NCBI GenBank assembly: GCA_029215795.1
Contig: JARDYH010000007.1
Span: 69,494,763-69,558,762, forward strand
Reading direction: 5' to 3'
DNA: 64,000 nt
Source: Anniella stebbinsi
Lineage: Eukaryota; Chordata; Lepidosauria; Squamata; Anniellidae
This document shows, piece by piece, positions 1-10,995 of the stretch (the first letter of the stretch is position 1; the number at the start of each line of letters is the position of its first letter). Below the pieces are notes generated by a model. That model was given only the letters and a program-made list of their open reading frames with translations, did no database searches and was not told where the DNA came from. Position numbers and translations under genes: made by a program.

Positions 1-423
1 TTTTGCTTTTAAAGGCTGAAAAATCCGTTGAGTTTGCCCTGGTTGCTAGAACCTGTACAAGAACCAGAATACAAATAGGATTAAGAACATCAAGATGAAC
101 ATATGAGGGTATTTTCACACTGGAGGCTCTGTGTTAAGCCACCATTAAGACATAACTATGCCATCTCCTTGGTGCAAGTTACTACAGCAATTAGTATGAA
201 GATACTACACATCTCCAGTGTTCCCTTCTCTACATCGGGGTGGCCAGAAACTAGACTGGGCTCTCCTGGTAGAGTTCCAAGTGATTAGCCTCAGATCAAA
301 AAATATTTCTGGTTCCCAATTGTTTGAGAATAGCAGCAACAAAATCACCCTCCCTTCCCAAATTATTCTGCTGGAAATAAACAACAAAGGGCCTTGTGGC
401 TATGGGGCAGTATATAAATGTAA

Positions 424-463
424 TTATTATTATTATTATTATTATTAATAATAATAATAATAA
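424..463. repeat. (TTA)n microsatellite
   Basis: TTA units switching to AAT. The duplicate position (54165-54203) is pure (AAT)n. Confidence 0.85.
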
Positions 464-943
464 AAACACATGCTAAAATTAAGAAAGCTTGGGCTAACCA
501 GAAATGGATTTTGTGTGTGTTTGTTCATGACAGGACAAGTTCCTGAGTATAGAATTGTTCAGGGTGAGACTTTTATTGCATTGCCTTATTTACAGAATTC
601 GCCAGGGGTGGAGGTGGTGGTGATCCGAAAGGCATCATCTTCCATTTGCAGCCCTCCAATGTTTTCCCACTGCTGCATCCATATTTTTTTCTTACCAGAA
701 AAACTCTGTTAAAGGAGAAATGACTGAACAGCTGCACCATGACTGGTAGCGTTGGGAGCCCTCTCCGCCTGTCTTTTGAACCAGGCTCTTGGATCTCAAG
801 GGGCTAGTAACAAACCAAGGAGATCCTGAAAACCTGAGGTTTGCCCACCCCTGCGCTATAGGAGCCTGACCCATAGAGACTGTTCCAAACGTTCAAGAAA
901 TCGGGGAACTGAGCAACCCACCCGGCCCCTCCAACAATCTCCC

Positions 944-950
944 TATAAAA
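944..950 (+). promoter_or_regulatory. TATA box of the coding-less promoter copy R1
   Basis: A perfect TATAAAA after CAACAATCTCCC, followed by a G-rich GGGGTGTATGG. Its counterpart before gene A has C instead of the first T. Promoter activity is inferred. Confidence 0.5.
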
Positions 951-1245
951 AGGGGTGTATGGACGTTTTCCTTTCTGTCTTTAGCAAACTAGATCTCCAT
1001 TCCTTCCTACTGTTTCCTCCTCTTTTTTGTTACAGAGGTTGTGGTCATGGTGGCAATGAACCCAGAGAATGGGGCACGGAATCCCACCGTGTCTACGGAC
1101 GTACGTCCCTTAGGCCAGTGCCCTGTGTTAATGAATGGCAGGAGGTGGGGTGGACGAGGTGTCTTCTCCCCCTGGAGCTCCCACTGCTCAGAAACAGCCA
1201 CTGCCTTCAACCCAGGAGCTTCCCTGGACTCTCCACTGGACCACC

Positions 1246-1999
1246 ATTACTGTCATGGCTTGGACACTCTGGCTCTCTTGATACAGCCTAAATTTGCATT
1301 AGCTGTGTTTGCAGCAGAGCCTATCTACACACGCAGGATAACACACTTTGAAAACGTTTTGAAAACTGTATATGGAGTGTGTCTCGGGCCCCAACAGTTC
1401 TCAACACTGTTCTAAACCATTAGGCTCAAAGCCATATTGCTGATGCTGAATCATGATCAACCTATGAGCAACTACAATGTTTTATCCTGAATTCATTTAT
1501 ATTTATATTTGGTGTTGTTCCCCGCCTCGATCTAGATGGAGAGGCGGGTTAGAAATGAAATAAATAAAATAAATAAATAAACGAGATGTCTATACTCAGG
1601 GAAAGCCCCAACATGGCTGTTGATCTGTAACCCATCAGTTAGATGATGCAGGCACAGGTTCGTGGCCAAAGTGGGGCTTCCCTGCAATGCTGCATTTTGA
1701 AAAGTCAGAGATTTACCCCAAAGGGAGCAATGTCAACACAGAGCTTTTGCTATGTAATGTCGCTCCGGGGCAATCTGGGGTCAACCTGGGGGAAGAGCCT
1801 GGTGGAAGGCGAATAGCGATTGTCCCCTTCCATAAGGAAGGGGGGGGGCAGCTCTGGGACTCAGATGGCTATCCAGAAACCCTGCGTTCTTTTGCTTCGG
1901 GATTAACTGACAACACCCTGGAGAGGGAAAACTCGGGTTGAGGAAGGAGGCTGTGCCAAACCTGCGGTGTGAAGACAGACTCCAAGTGTTCCCCATCTG

Positions 2000-2031
<32 letters not shown>

Positions 2032-2662
2032 CTGCTCTTTCTCTCATGTGATGGAGCTCTTAGTTACACATTTATTTATATTTATTTCTATACTCCCTTA
2101 TTTGTTAAAAAGCCATCAAGGCATTGCACAACCATCTTTTGCTTCTGTTGATTTTGTTAACTTCAGTTTTCAGTTCTCTCAAGGTCATTTTAAATTTCAT
2201 TCCGATGTTCTGAGGTCTTAACTAATCCCTTCTGGTTTTGTGTCACCTGCACCTTTGATAAGGAGTCTCTCCACCCCTTCATGTAAGACGAAGAGTATTT
2301 GGACCAGGAAAGAGTTTAGTCTAGAAGTTCATTCCTTTGTTCACTCATTTCCAAGCCCAAGTCCAAGTCCATCTCTTATGGAGAACTAAGGCCATTGTGT
2401 TCCGGCATTTTCCATTGAACTCTCTTCTTCTTTCCTGGTGGAATTGGTCAGGATTTCTCCAGTTTAAAATGTAATTGCAGTGCCAGTCTCTCCAGGCAAA
2501 GCACAACAGAAACTTCAAAGCAGTCTGTGCGTTGAATTAAAAGCTTCCTGTTTGCACTGTTTGACCGTTGTATTTGCTTGCTGCCAGTGGATTATGAGTA
2601 CTCTGTTCATTGCCCTTTCAATAGCCTCTCTTAATTGCTTGATTTTCCCAAACCTTTGTAAA
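1246..2662 (+). pseudogene. Gene A intron-3-derived remnant, no exon 4
   Basis: Matches 9080-10310 (gene A intron 3) almost to the exon 4 acceptor. After CCAAACCT it switches to other sequence, so exon 4 is missing. An 87-bp L2 3' tail (1497-1583, ending in AAATAAAT repeats) is present here but absent from the other two copies. A (CT)n tract lies at 2005-2030. Confidence 0.65.
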
Positions 2663-3640
2663 TAAGTCAGAGGTTTAACCCATGGTTTGTTGTTTGGTTA
2701 AAACTCAGGAGAGGGGAAGCAGAATTGGGTAGGGGACTGGATAACACCGCTCCAGCCCTCTGCAGGCCTGATGGTATCATGGGCTTGGCCACACCCTGTG
2801 GCATAAACTGGCCCTCAGCTGGAGCTTTTCTAGCTAGTGCTTTGACTGGCTCCAAGCTTCACTGTGAGTCTTCTGAATTAACAATTTATTGCATGCTCAT
2901 GATTGGCAACTCACAGAAGTCTGCAGGGCCATTTATTACATGATGTCGTCAATGACCAGGATATCTCCCATGTTATACCCTGGAAACCCTGCTATTAAAA
3001 GAACAGCTTTTAAGGTGCTAATATCTGGGGGGTGGGATCTTCTGCTACTAGATGGCACTGCCACAATGAAGTGAATGGTGGAGAAGCATTCAATTCAAAC
3101 TCCATTATTGCTTCTCTCCACCCATGTAATGCAGCCCATAACAGTTGTGCAAAAGAAGCAGGGAGCACAAAGCCCTGGTAAGCAATGTGATTTCCCCATA
3201 ATGTAGAGATGCTCTGTGTGCCAGTCTTCCCCATCCCAGAGCAAGTTGGTGGCAGGTGGTTGAAGGCAGGCCAAGTCAGGGAATCCCTTTGTCCTCTCTC
3301 ACCTATGATTGGGTATAACGGCAGAGATCCCCCTGCACCCCCCTTGCCTTTTCCAACTCTTCCCCAAGTCCCCTATTTAGCCTGGCAGATGTGCGTTATG
3401 TGTGTTATGTGTTAGGCCAGGGGCCTTCAACAAGTCTTGCAAAGTCCCTGCCCTCTTTCTCTCCCCTTCGCCTTGTGGCTTCCCTCTCTCCCTCGCACCA
3501 CCATTCTTGACTAGCCCGCCCTCCATGCCAGCCAGACTGTGAACAGCCACATCCTCCAGGGGAACCTTCCTGCTTTCACCCATCCAAAAACAATTGATGG
3601 GAGAGCTAGGAGGTGCCAATTTTTGTTTGTTTTAGCTTCG
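2663..3640. repeat. Locus-specific duplicated block D, copy 1
   Basis: Begins AGTCAGAGGTTTAACCCATG and recurs at 13024-14165 and 56403-57660, with no recognisable gene. Bases 3545-3640 also match the start of gene B intron 2 (46900-46985), so the right part descends from a gene-B copy. It lacks the segment around 13800-13980 that the other two copies keep. Confidence 0.65.
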
Positions 3641-3756
3641 TTTTAGGACCAGTTTACACAAGCCATTTACACGCTACCAGTAGGCGGAGCGAGGGTGTTG
3701 TTGGAGGTAGCAGATTTGGGGTGTCATGAAAGGGCAGCAAAATATAATATTATATA

Positions 3757-4111
3757 GGCTGCCTCTACAAGAGAGGTTTAAAGCTCTTTCAAGGCGCTTT
3801 TAAAAATTTACCTCTACAAGAACGGAGCGCAAATCAAGCGTAGAGGCGCGTTATCTCTCCGATTATGCGCATTATCGAATGCGCGTTTAATCGCGAGTTT
3901 TATTTTGCTCCGGCCGTTAAAGCGCATTTTGACTATGTGAACAAGCGCTTATGCGCATTAACTACTTGTAAAGCGCATTTTGGTCATCCGTTAATGCGCT
4001 TCACTGCCTCTCACCGCCTCTCGTGCAGAGGTATTAGGTGTAAATGTGCTTCAGCGATTATGCGCATAATCGCCTAACCGGGTGCAAAAGCGAATCCTTG
4101 TAGAGGGGACC
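3757..4111. mobile_element. CpG-rich MITE 'CCTCTACAAG', copy 1
   Basis: A ~355-bp element with inverted ends GGCTGCCTCTACAAG / CTTGTAGAGGGGACC. The interior repeats GCGCATTA-type words on both strands. The duplicate at 57790-57815 lacks it, so it inserted after the duplication or was lost from the other copy. Other copies are at 12531-12885 and 44824-45131. No transposase. Confidence 0.7.
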
Positions 4112-4149
4112 TTAATCTGTTATAATTGTAATCTAGTGCAAGGCAAGGG

Positions 4150-4735
4150 AGGGACACACTTGTGGGATGTTTTGCTCCATGTGCCAAAATAATTTGGTTG
4201 GCTTCAGGTACTATGCACCTTCTTTTGGCAGATTGGGGGGCATTTGCTGCCCTATCTTAGGCAGCAAAATATCTTGGTCCGCCCCCTGCCTGGTCCTGAA
4301 ACATCTGGGTCAGTTGTACGGCACACAGACACGGCACAACCTATTGTCCGATCGCCCTTATTCTCAAGGCGCTCTGGAAATACACCACAGACTTTAAGGA
4401 GTGGGTGGACACACCTGTGCCCACCCCAGATCAGTGATGATGATGATGATGATGAGTTTGCAAGGAATGGAGGGGATGACCCTCAGACCACCCTTTAAAT
4501 AGATGAAACCGGCTGGGAAGGGGGTATTAAACTGTGGACACATTTGTAACTTTTCCACATCATATACTAAAGGGGATGGTCCCAAATGATGCTTTGATTA
4601 TGGGGTGCCAGTTTCCCATGGCTTTGTGCCAACTGGTTGAAGATTGTGTCTGCACAATCAACCTTCAGCAGCATTAGGCAGGAGGAGTTTTCACATAGCA
4701 AATGCATTACCCACTTTGCTTCCTCAGAGGAGCCC
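4150..4735 (+). pseudogene. Collapsed gene B remnant (intron 2 fused to the end of exon 4)
   Basis: Left part (4190-4352) matches gene B intron 2 (47875-48043). It then jumps into exon 4 near 4358, matching 50785 onward. The last 25 codons stay open, from ILKALWKY through FKEWVDTPVPTPDQ to a TGA, followed by the (GAT)n 3'UTR and the downstream flank (51030-51190). About 2.7 kb present in gene B is missing. The polyadenylation signal has decayed: AATAAA in gene B reads ATACTAAAG here. Not expected to make protein by itself. Confidence 0.75.
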
Positions 4736-4923
4736 TCTGGGAGCCCCCTCTGCCTGTCTTTGGAACCAGGCTCCATTTCGTGGATCTCAAGGGGCTGTCA
4801 ACCATCTAAGTAGATCCTGAAAACCTGAGGTTTGCCCACCCCTGCGCTATAGAAGCCTGACCCACAGAGACTGTTCCAAACGTTCAAGAAATCAGGGAAA
4901 TGAGCAACCCACCCGGCCCCTCC

Positions 4924-4930
4924 ATAAAAA
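4924..4930 (+). promoter_or_regulatory. TATA-like box upstream of gene A
   Basis: CATAAAAAGGGG at the position where the two coding-less copies read TATAAAAAGGGG. About 300 nt upstream of the ATG, so at least one 5'UTR intron is expected, as in related apolipoprotein genes. I could not place exon 1 firmly. Confidence 0.45.
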
Positions 4931-5205
4931 GGGGTCTATGGACGTTTTCCTTTCTGTCTTTAGCAAACTAGATCTTCGTTCCTTCCTACTGTTTCCTCCT
5001 CTTTTTTGTTACAGAGGTTGTGGTCATGGTGGCAATGAACCCAGAGAATGGGGCACGGAATCCCACCGTGTCTACGGATGTACGTCCCTTAGGCCAGTGC
5101 CCTGTGTTAATGAATGGCAGGTGGTGGGGTGGACGAGGTGTCTTCTCCCCCTGGAGCTCCCACTGCTCAGAAACAGCCACTGTCTTCAACCCAGCAGCTT
5201 CCCAG

Positions 5206-5267
5206 GACTCTCCACTGGACCACCATGAAGAGCCTTGTAGTTGTGTTGGCCTTGGCCATGGCTGCCG
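5206..5267 (+). CDS. Gene A exon 2 (19 nt 5'UTR, start codon, signal peptide)
   Basis: The acceptor is a CAG ending at 5205 after a pyrimidine-containing stretch. ATG is at 5225 in context GACCACCATGA, and the GTAAGT donor begins at 5268. The coding part is 43 nt and ends inside a Gly codon, the position where APOE and APOA1 exon 2 also ends. Genes B and C have the same 43-nt length, which fixes the start choice. Confidence 0.85.
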
Positions 5268-8200
5268 GTAAGTAGAGCAGCTTCCTCAGGCTGGGGGGGG
5301 GGGGGGAGATCCTGAAGCCCCTTTTTGCGGCAAGAGGGTGGGCTTAGACTGAGCAAACCCATATTCACGTTATAAACATTATAGTAGTAGCAGTAGTAGT
5401 ATTGCTATACCATTTTCTTTGTTAAAAAGCCTTCAAGGCAGCATACAGTAATTGGCAGGTGCCAAATTTGCATGACACATGAATGGGTCAATTGCAGGCA
5501 TTGAGGCCATAGGGATGGAAAGACTGGAATACCGCACACTTCCTAAACTCCTGTTTGCTTTGGAATCTCCATTTTAGAGGGGTATTATTATTATTATTAA
5601 TTACATTTATATACTATCCCTTAGCCGAAACTCTCTGTGCAGTTGTGTTCTGAAAGAACACCATCTATTATTATTAGTAGTAGTAGTAGTAGTATTGCTA
5701 TACCGTTTCACTTAAAACAATAAAACCTTAGCACAATTAAAAACAAAACCCAAGAACATTTAAAATAGCAAAACATTAAATCTGTTTTAAAATAATTTGA
5801 AAAGCTAAATAAAAATGATGTGTCTTCAGGCCTTTTCTAAGAGCCAAGCGAGTGTTGTTCTTGAGGGAGCAAAACAAGAGAAAGCCAGGATGCAAAGCTC
5901 CTTCAGCGTTCTGACTGAAACTCAGAGCAGCTTCACCATCCCACCGACATCAGAGCCACCAACATCCACTGACTTTGGGAAACCTGCCTACAACGTACCA
6001 GCGTGGAATCACCTCGCCACCCGCAGCCACTGCAAAAGGCTGGAGAGGATGAAGCTAGACCACAGTGGCATGTTTTGGATAACATGTGATCCACTTTTGC
6101 TGCCCTAAACTGGGCCCCAATTTAGGGAAGGCCTTCAGCTCACCTCGTGAACAAACTGCCTTGTCCACTTTCTTTGCACCCACGTTCCAAAACAAATTCG
6201 ATTTGAGTTTGCTGAAGCAGAGTCCATTCTGCAGCTCACTGTTTGAGGGTCAATAGCCAAAGGCTACATAGGTCTTTATGTGTTGGCAGTCCAAGAGGGA
6301 CAGAGGACTGGGGGGAAATGATTGCGATGTCTCTTGGTACTTGTTATCTTGATAACTCCAAATACCCCACAGCCTGCATTTACATCAGAAAATGTCGGCC
6401 TGCTTCACAGCTATCGGAGCTCGCAATTGGGACGCTTCTTGCACACAACTGGAAACACAGATAGTGTCAATAGTAAAGGCAGGTGCCAAATTAGCATGAT
6501 ACATTAATGGGTCAGCTGCAGGCATCCAGGCCATAGGGATGGAACGACTGGAATGACACACACTATCTAAACTCCTGTTTGGTTTGGAATCTCCATTTTA
6601 GAGGGATATGGGGTCAAAGCAGAAACCCCAGCTCTGCTTGAAGAGTTAAGAAGCACAAAAACATATGGATTCAGCTGAATGCTGGATTAAATGGGAGGTT
6701 GCAATTGAACTGGATTTATCCTTGTCGCAACCTTGGCTTTGGGCGTATGAGTTCTTTTCTGCTTGAAGTCAACACAAACCACCAACAGAAAGGGACCGGG
6801 CGGAGGGAGTACGTCACTTCCACTGAAGCATTTTAAGCCTCATTTTACTGATGGGATTATTTAGTGAGGATGCCTCCTGTTAGAAAGGCAGTTAGCAGAG
6901 AAGAAAACAAACCGGCAAAACGGAACGAGCCTTTACCAGTCCCACGGGCACACGAGGCTAGCTTGATGAAAGAAGACCACACCTACCTTCAGTGAAGGAA
7001 ACAGAGGAGCTTTACTCACAAATGTGTTTGCATAAAGATGCAGGTGCAGCGTAGAGTTTCAAAAGGAGTTTGTTCAGTCCATGTTGTGCTCCATTACACC
7101 GGCAGGAGCAGGAGTAAATACATGTGCTCTCAGCAATGGCGGAGGTCAGAGGGGGGGGAAGGAGGGAGGATGGAAGGGGAGGAGCACAAGGAACCACACT
7201 ATAAACTATTGAGATCCTAAGGCTAACTGTGGCCAAAATTCCCATCAACTCACTAACTGCAACACTGTCCCCTTCCAGTAATTTGCAGATGAGGTTGCAA
7301 TATTCCAAGCAACATTGTCGTACAATAAAGCAGCTGCAGGGTATGAAGATGTTTATAGGTACATGATTACGCTAGACTACTACATTGTAGTGGTGCTGTA
7401 AACTACTGGCCTCTCAGCCCTTGCAACATGGGAACAATTACACAGACATATATCACAGGGTTTGGTTCAGATCCCGGTGTGACAAACATGCCGCTCCGCT
7501 ACTCACCTTCCTGGGCAACCAACTGTGTGATGCAGAATGACTTTGTCTTCCAGGATCCCAGGCTGACATTCTCGGAGGTAATTCGGACTTCAGGCTGGAC
7601 AAGTTACTCAAGGAGACCACGCACTACATCCGAAACGTCGTCATCGCACTCAGTGACAAGTGGATGGCAGTTAGGACTTCAGAGGTTGGCCGGGAGTTCA
7701 GGTAAGCAAATCCAACTTCCGTTTCCATGCTGCAGTTGCCTTCCAGCTCGGAAAATGGGTGCCTATAATGTTAAGGCAGCTGTCTGCGACTGATAGCTGT
7801 TTTAGCCCAATACTTGCGGAGGGCAATGATTTGGGGAAGGGTTAGGGTTAGGGCCGTGGGGCATTAACGGTTTGGGAGCAAATGATTTGAAGGATGGCTT
7901 TCACCCGTATTTTATTTATTTATTTATTTATTACTGCATTTATATCCCACCATTTTTCCTCCAAAGAACCCAAGGCAGTGAACATAATCCTCCTCCTCCT
8001 CCTCTCCATTTTTTCCTCACAACAACAACCCTGTGAGGTAGGTTGAAGCTGAGAGTCTGTGACTGACCCAAAGTCACCCAGTGGGTTTCCATTGCTGAGT
8101 GGGGACTAGAACCCAGATCCAACACTCTAGCCACTACACCACACTGGCTCTATCCACCCTCCTGCACTTTATGATGAGAAAAACAGCTCCTTCTCATTTG

Positions 8201-9648
8201 CCCACCCACGAGAGCAATTAGGTGGCTCACCACACATGAGAGGGCCTTTTCTGCAGTGGCCCCACACTTTTGGAACGGTCTTTGCAGACTTTTCAGAAGG
8301 CCTTGAAAACATTATTTTACCGTGGCTTTCTTTTCAGATGACCACTGCTGCTGCTGCTGTTATGACCATTTTTTGTGAGTGCTGGTTTTAGTATTGGCTA
8401 TTATTGTTGTTTTCTATTGCTATTTTGTTGTGTTTAGGTTTTTACTGCTTTTAATATTTTAACTCTTTTTATGTATTTTATTGCTGTAAGCCGCTTTGGG
8501 AGGGCTTCTGCCTTGAAAGGCGGTCAAGAAATGTTTTCAATAAAGAAAGAAAGAAAAACCACAGAACCTCCTGGGTTACAGCTGCTGAAAGCCATGTTGC
8601 TGAGTTCTCAGCCTGGAATCCTTGTACAGCAGTCTTGGAATTGTTGTGGTTCACAGGAGTTTTGCATGGGGCAATGCGGGAGGAAGTGGGGAAAAGCAGA
8701 CAAAAGGAAGCCACAACTGGGTTTCTCCTGGGCTGCTTCCCATAATAACCATTCAGAAACAGAGATGTTGGAAGGGGTCTTGCAGGAGGGAGTCCAGACC
8801 AAGGTCTGCCTCTAGACCTCCAGTGAAGGAGAGTCCACCACCTCCTAGATGATTGATCCCATGGCTGCTCTGCTCTTACAGCTTAAGCAGACGACTATCA
8901 TGTCCCCACTCCATCTTCCCATCTCCAGGCTAATCAGACCCAGTTCTTTCAACCTTTCCTCATAGGGCTTGTTTCCCTTTTCCCTGAACAAGTTGGTTGC
9001 CCTTCTCTGAATCCCTTCCAGTTTGTTTTCCAGAGGAAGTCAAACTTGTGCAGATAAAAGTGGAATTATTACTCTCTTGGCTTGGAAACTCTGGCTCTCT
9101 TGATACAGCCTAAATTTACATTAGCTGTGTTTGCAGCTGAATCCTATTGCTGCATCATGATCAACTGATGAGCAACTACAATGATTAAACCTGAATTCAT
9201 TTTCCAATGAGATGTCTATACTCAGGGAAAGCCCCGCCGTGGCTGTGGATCTGTAACCCATCAGTTAGATGAGGCAGGCACAGGTTTGCGGCCACCGTGG
9301 GGCTTCCCTGCAATGCTGCGTTTTCAAAAAGTCGGGGATTTACCCCAAAGGCAGCAACATCAACACAGAGCTTTCGCTGTGTAATGTCACTCCGGGGGCA
9401 ATGTGGTGTTAACCCAGGGGCAGAGCCTGGTGGAAGGTGGACAGCAATTGTCTCCTTCCACCAGGAAGAGGGCAGAGGCAGCTCTGGGAGCCAGATGACC
9501 ACCCAGAAACCCTGCGCTCTTTCGCTTCGGGATTATCTGACAACGCCCTGGAGAGGGAAAACTCGGGGTTGAGGAGGGAGGCTGTGCCAACCCGGTGCCG
9601 TGAAGACAGACTCCAAGTGTTCCCCATCTGTGCATCTCTCTATCACTC

Positions 9649-9692
<44 letters not shown>

Positions 9693-10995
9693 CCTCTCAC
9701 TTAGTTATGCATTTATTTATATTTATTTCTATACTTTATTTGTTAAAAAGCCATCAAGGCATTGCACAACAATCTTTTGCTTCTGTTGATTTTGTTAACT
9801 TCAGTTTTTCATTCTATCAAGGTCATTTGTAATTTCATTCTCATCTTCTGAGGTTTTAAATAATCCCTTCCAGGTTTGTGTCACCTGCACCTTTGATAAG
9901 GATTCTCTCCACCCCTTCATGTAAGACGAAGAGTATTTGGACAGGGACAGAGTTTAGTCTAGAAGTTCCTTCCTTTGTTCACTCATTTCCAAGCCCAAGT
10001 CCAAGTCCATCTGTTATGGAGAACCAAGGCCAATGTATTTCGGCATTTCCTATTGAACTCTCTTCTTCTTTCCTGATGAAATTCGTCAGGATTTCTCCAG
10101 TTTAAAATGTAATTGCGGTGCTGGTCTCTCCAGGCAAAGCACAACGGAAACTTCAAAGCGTTTTGTGCTTTTAATTAAAAGCTACCTGTTGTCACGGTTT
10201 GACCATTGTATTTGCTTGCTGCTGAGTGGATCAGTGAGATCGCTGTGATTACTCTGTTCATTGCCCTTTGAATAGCCTCTCTTAATTGCCTGATTTCCCC
10301 AAACCTCTATATTTTCCCCCACTTCAGAGAAAAGACAACAGGAGCTGTCATGTCAGACCTTGAGCACCGCCTCAATAAGCTGGAGCGTGAGTTGTCCCGT
10401 GAAGCCGCACAGACATATGGCGTAATTAGTGATATATCTGGGGGAGCGCTGGAGAAAAGTTACATGCTCCTGGGGGGCATGTGGAGAAAGTTGACGCCTG
10501 AGACGGAGAAGTTCCATGAGTTCCTGCGGTCGTACACTGAGCCTTTCCTGGAAAGAGTGGAACCGTCTGTAAAGTCCGTGTTCAGTGTCCTCATCAACAT
10601 GACGGAGAAGGTAGACGCCAAGTTGAATGAGAGGCTGTCTGAGCAGCTGGAGTCCTTAAAACCTCAGCTGAGCCCGCATATCAACGATTTTAAAAAATTC
10701 TATGAATCCTTTGATCCTTACATCAACCAGCTCCAGGAGGTTGTCGGTCAAAGACTCGAGGGGATGTACAAACACCTTTCGACCCACAGTGGGAACATTC
10801 TGGAGGTAGTCCAAAAACACAGGCAGGAGTTTAAGGAGTGGGCGAGACGCCCGGTCTTTCCCCAAGACCAATGATTTTTCACACCAGTAATGGAAGAGAT
10901 CGTCTTGCCCTACTTCTGAATGGAAACCGGTGTAGAAGGGGATCCACAGCAACATGGCAGGTGTAACCTCCTCCCACTCTGGATCATGTAATAAA
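5206..10995 (+). CDS. Gene A: apoA-I/A-IV/E-family exchangeable apolipoprotein, intact, 245 aa
   Basis: Probable secreted lipid-binding apolipoprotein that coats lipoprotein particles. Coding exons are 5225-5267 (43 nt), 7554-7701 (148 nt) and 10328-10874 (547 nt), 738 nt in all, joined in frame at phases 1 and 2 with GT/AG sites. Residues 1-18 are a signal peptide (MKSLVVVLALAMAAG then SQA), resembling the end of the human apoA-I pre-peptide. Residues 19-64 form a short charged N-terminal helix region. Exon 4 (65-245) is a run of amphipathic helices punctuated by prolines (LTPE, YTEP, VEPS, LKPQLSP, FDPY), as in this family. An N-M-T glycosylation sequon is present. The tail EFKEWARRPVFPQDQ matches gene B's tail. 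AATAAA is at 10990. APOE is longer (317 aa in human), so I do not name it APOE. Family is sure; orthology is not. Confidence 0.85.
5268..7553 (+). other. Gene A intron 2
   Basis: About 2.3 kb without coding sequence that I can recognise. It has TTA/GTA microsatellites near 5583-5690 and an L2 LINE tail in minus orientation at about 5590-5850 (reverse complement of a 'gggatagtatataaatgtaat'-type end). The duplicate copy is 60725-63249. Confidence 0.7.
7554..7701 (+). CDS. Gene A exon 3
   Basis: 148 nt, the same length as gene B exon 3. The acceptor must be the CAG ending at 7553. The next CAG, 8 nt downstream, would put a TGA directly in frame. The exon encodes residues 16-63 plus two bases of Arg64 and ends at a GTAAGC donor (7702). 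It supplies SQA, completing the signal peptide, and the first mature helix. Confidence 0.82.
7839..7853 (+). repeat. Short telomere-like TTAGGG run
   Basis: GGGTTAGGGTTAGGG within gene A intron 3, conserved at 63533-63547 in the duplicate. Too short to imply a chromosome fusion. Confidence 0.6.
7910..8150 (-). repeat. tRNA-derived SINE, Sauria type
   Basis: In minus orientation it reads as a tRNA-like head (GTGTAGTGGCTAGAGTGTTG), a conserved body with ACCTCACAGGGTTGTTGTGA-type sequence, and an A/T-rich tail of AAATA repeats. The same element sits at the same place in the duplicate (63604-63858), so it predates the duplication. Known from squamates. Confidence 0.75.
8183..8560 (+). mobile_element. 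L2-type LINE 3' end
   Basis: Contains the family's typical C-terminal coding remnant (GAGAGGGCCTTTTCTGCAGT, TTTGGAACGG) and 3' tail ending GCCGCTTTGGGAGGGC and a GAAAG-rich tail. The duplicate runs off the window end at 64000. Confidence 0.65.
8775..9050 (-). mobile_element. CR1-type LINE 3' region
   Basis: Minus-strand CR1-like sequence with the characteristic '...gtccaccacctcc...' and 'ctcatagggcttgtttcc' blocks, resembling 25563-25985. Non-coding remnant in gene A intron 3. Confidence 0.55.
9651..9692 (+). repeat. (CTAT)n microsatellite
   Basis: Ten or so perfect CTAT units, at the position where the two paralogous copies (1-2 kb and 55.7 kb) have (CT)n instead. Confidence 0.85.
10328..10874 (+). 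CDS. Gene A exon 4 (amphipathic helix repeats)
   Basis: The acceptor follows a C/T-rich tract (CCCCCACTTCAG). The first base completes Arg64. The exon is open to TGA at 10872-10874. It holds the proline-punctuated helix repeats and the EFKEW...P tail, and is followed by a ~115-nt 3'UTR with AATAAA at 10990-10995. Confidence 0.85.

Larger units (their letters stand above)
1..1245 (+). pseudogene. Coding-less copy of the gene A 5' region (unit R1)
   Basis: Bases ~735-1240 are closely similar to the sequence just upstream of gene A's ATG (4733-5224), including TATA box, pyrimidine tract and 5'UTR, up to CTCCACTGGACCACCAT. There the copy leaves gene A and runs directly into gene A intron-3 sequence (TACTGTCATGGCTTGG...). 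Exons 2 and 3 and the intervening introns are absent. Bases 1-700 recur at 53751-54450. This is a deletion derivative of a duplicated gene A: promoter kept, coding exons gone. Confidence 0.7.
7702..10327 (+). other. Gene A intron 3
   Basis: About 2.6 kb holding a Sauria-type SINE, an L2 3' end and a CR1 3' region (listed separately). From about 9077 to 10310 it carries a stretch that recurs at 1250-2660 and 54994-56400, where it lies next to promoter copies without coding exons. Confidence 0.7.

Noticed and set aside
1041..1415. Frame of 124 codons repeated at 5020 and 54783 (MVMVAMNPENGARNP...)
   Set aside because: It lies in the promoter/5'UTR copies, runs off into different sequence in each copy and has no family resemblance. 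More likely leader sequence than protein.
7839..7853. Interstitial telomere marking a chromosome fusion
   Set aside because: Only about two and a half TTAGGG units, present in both duplicates inside an intron.
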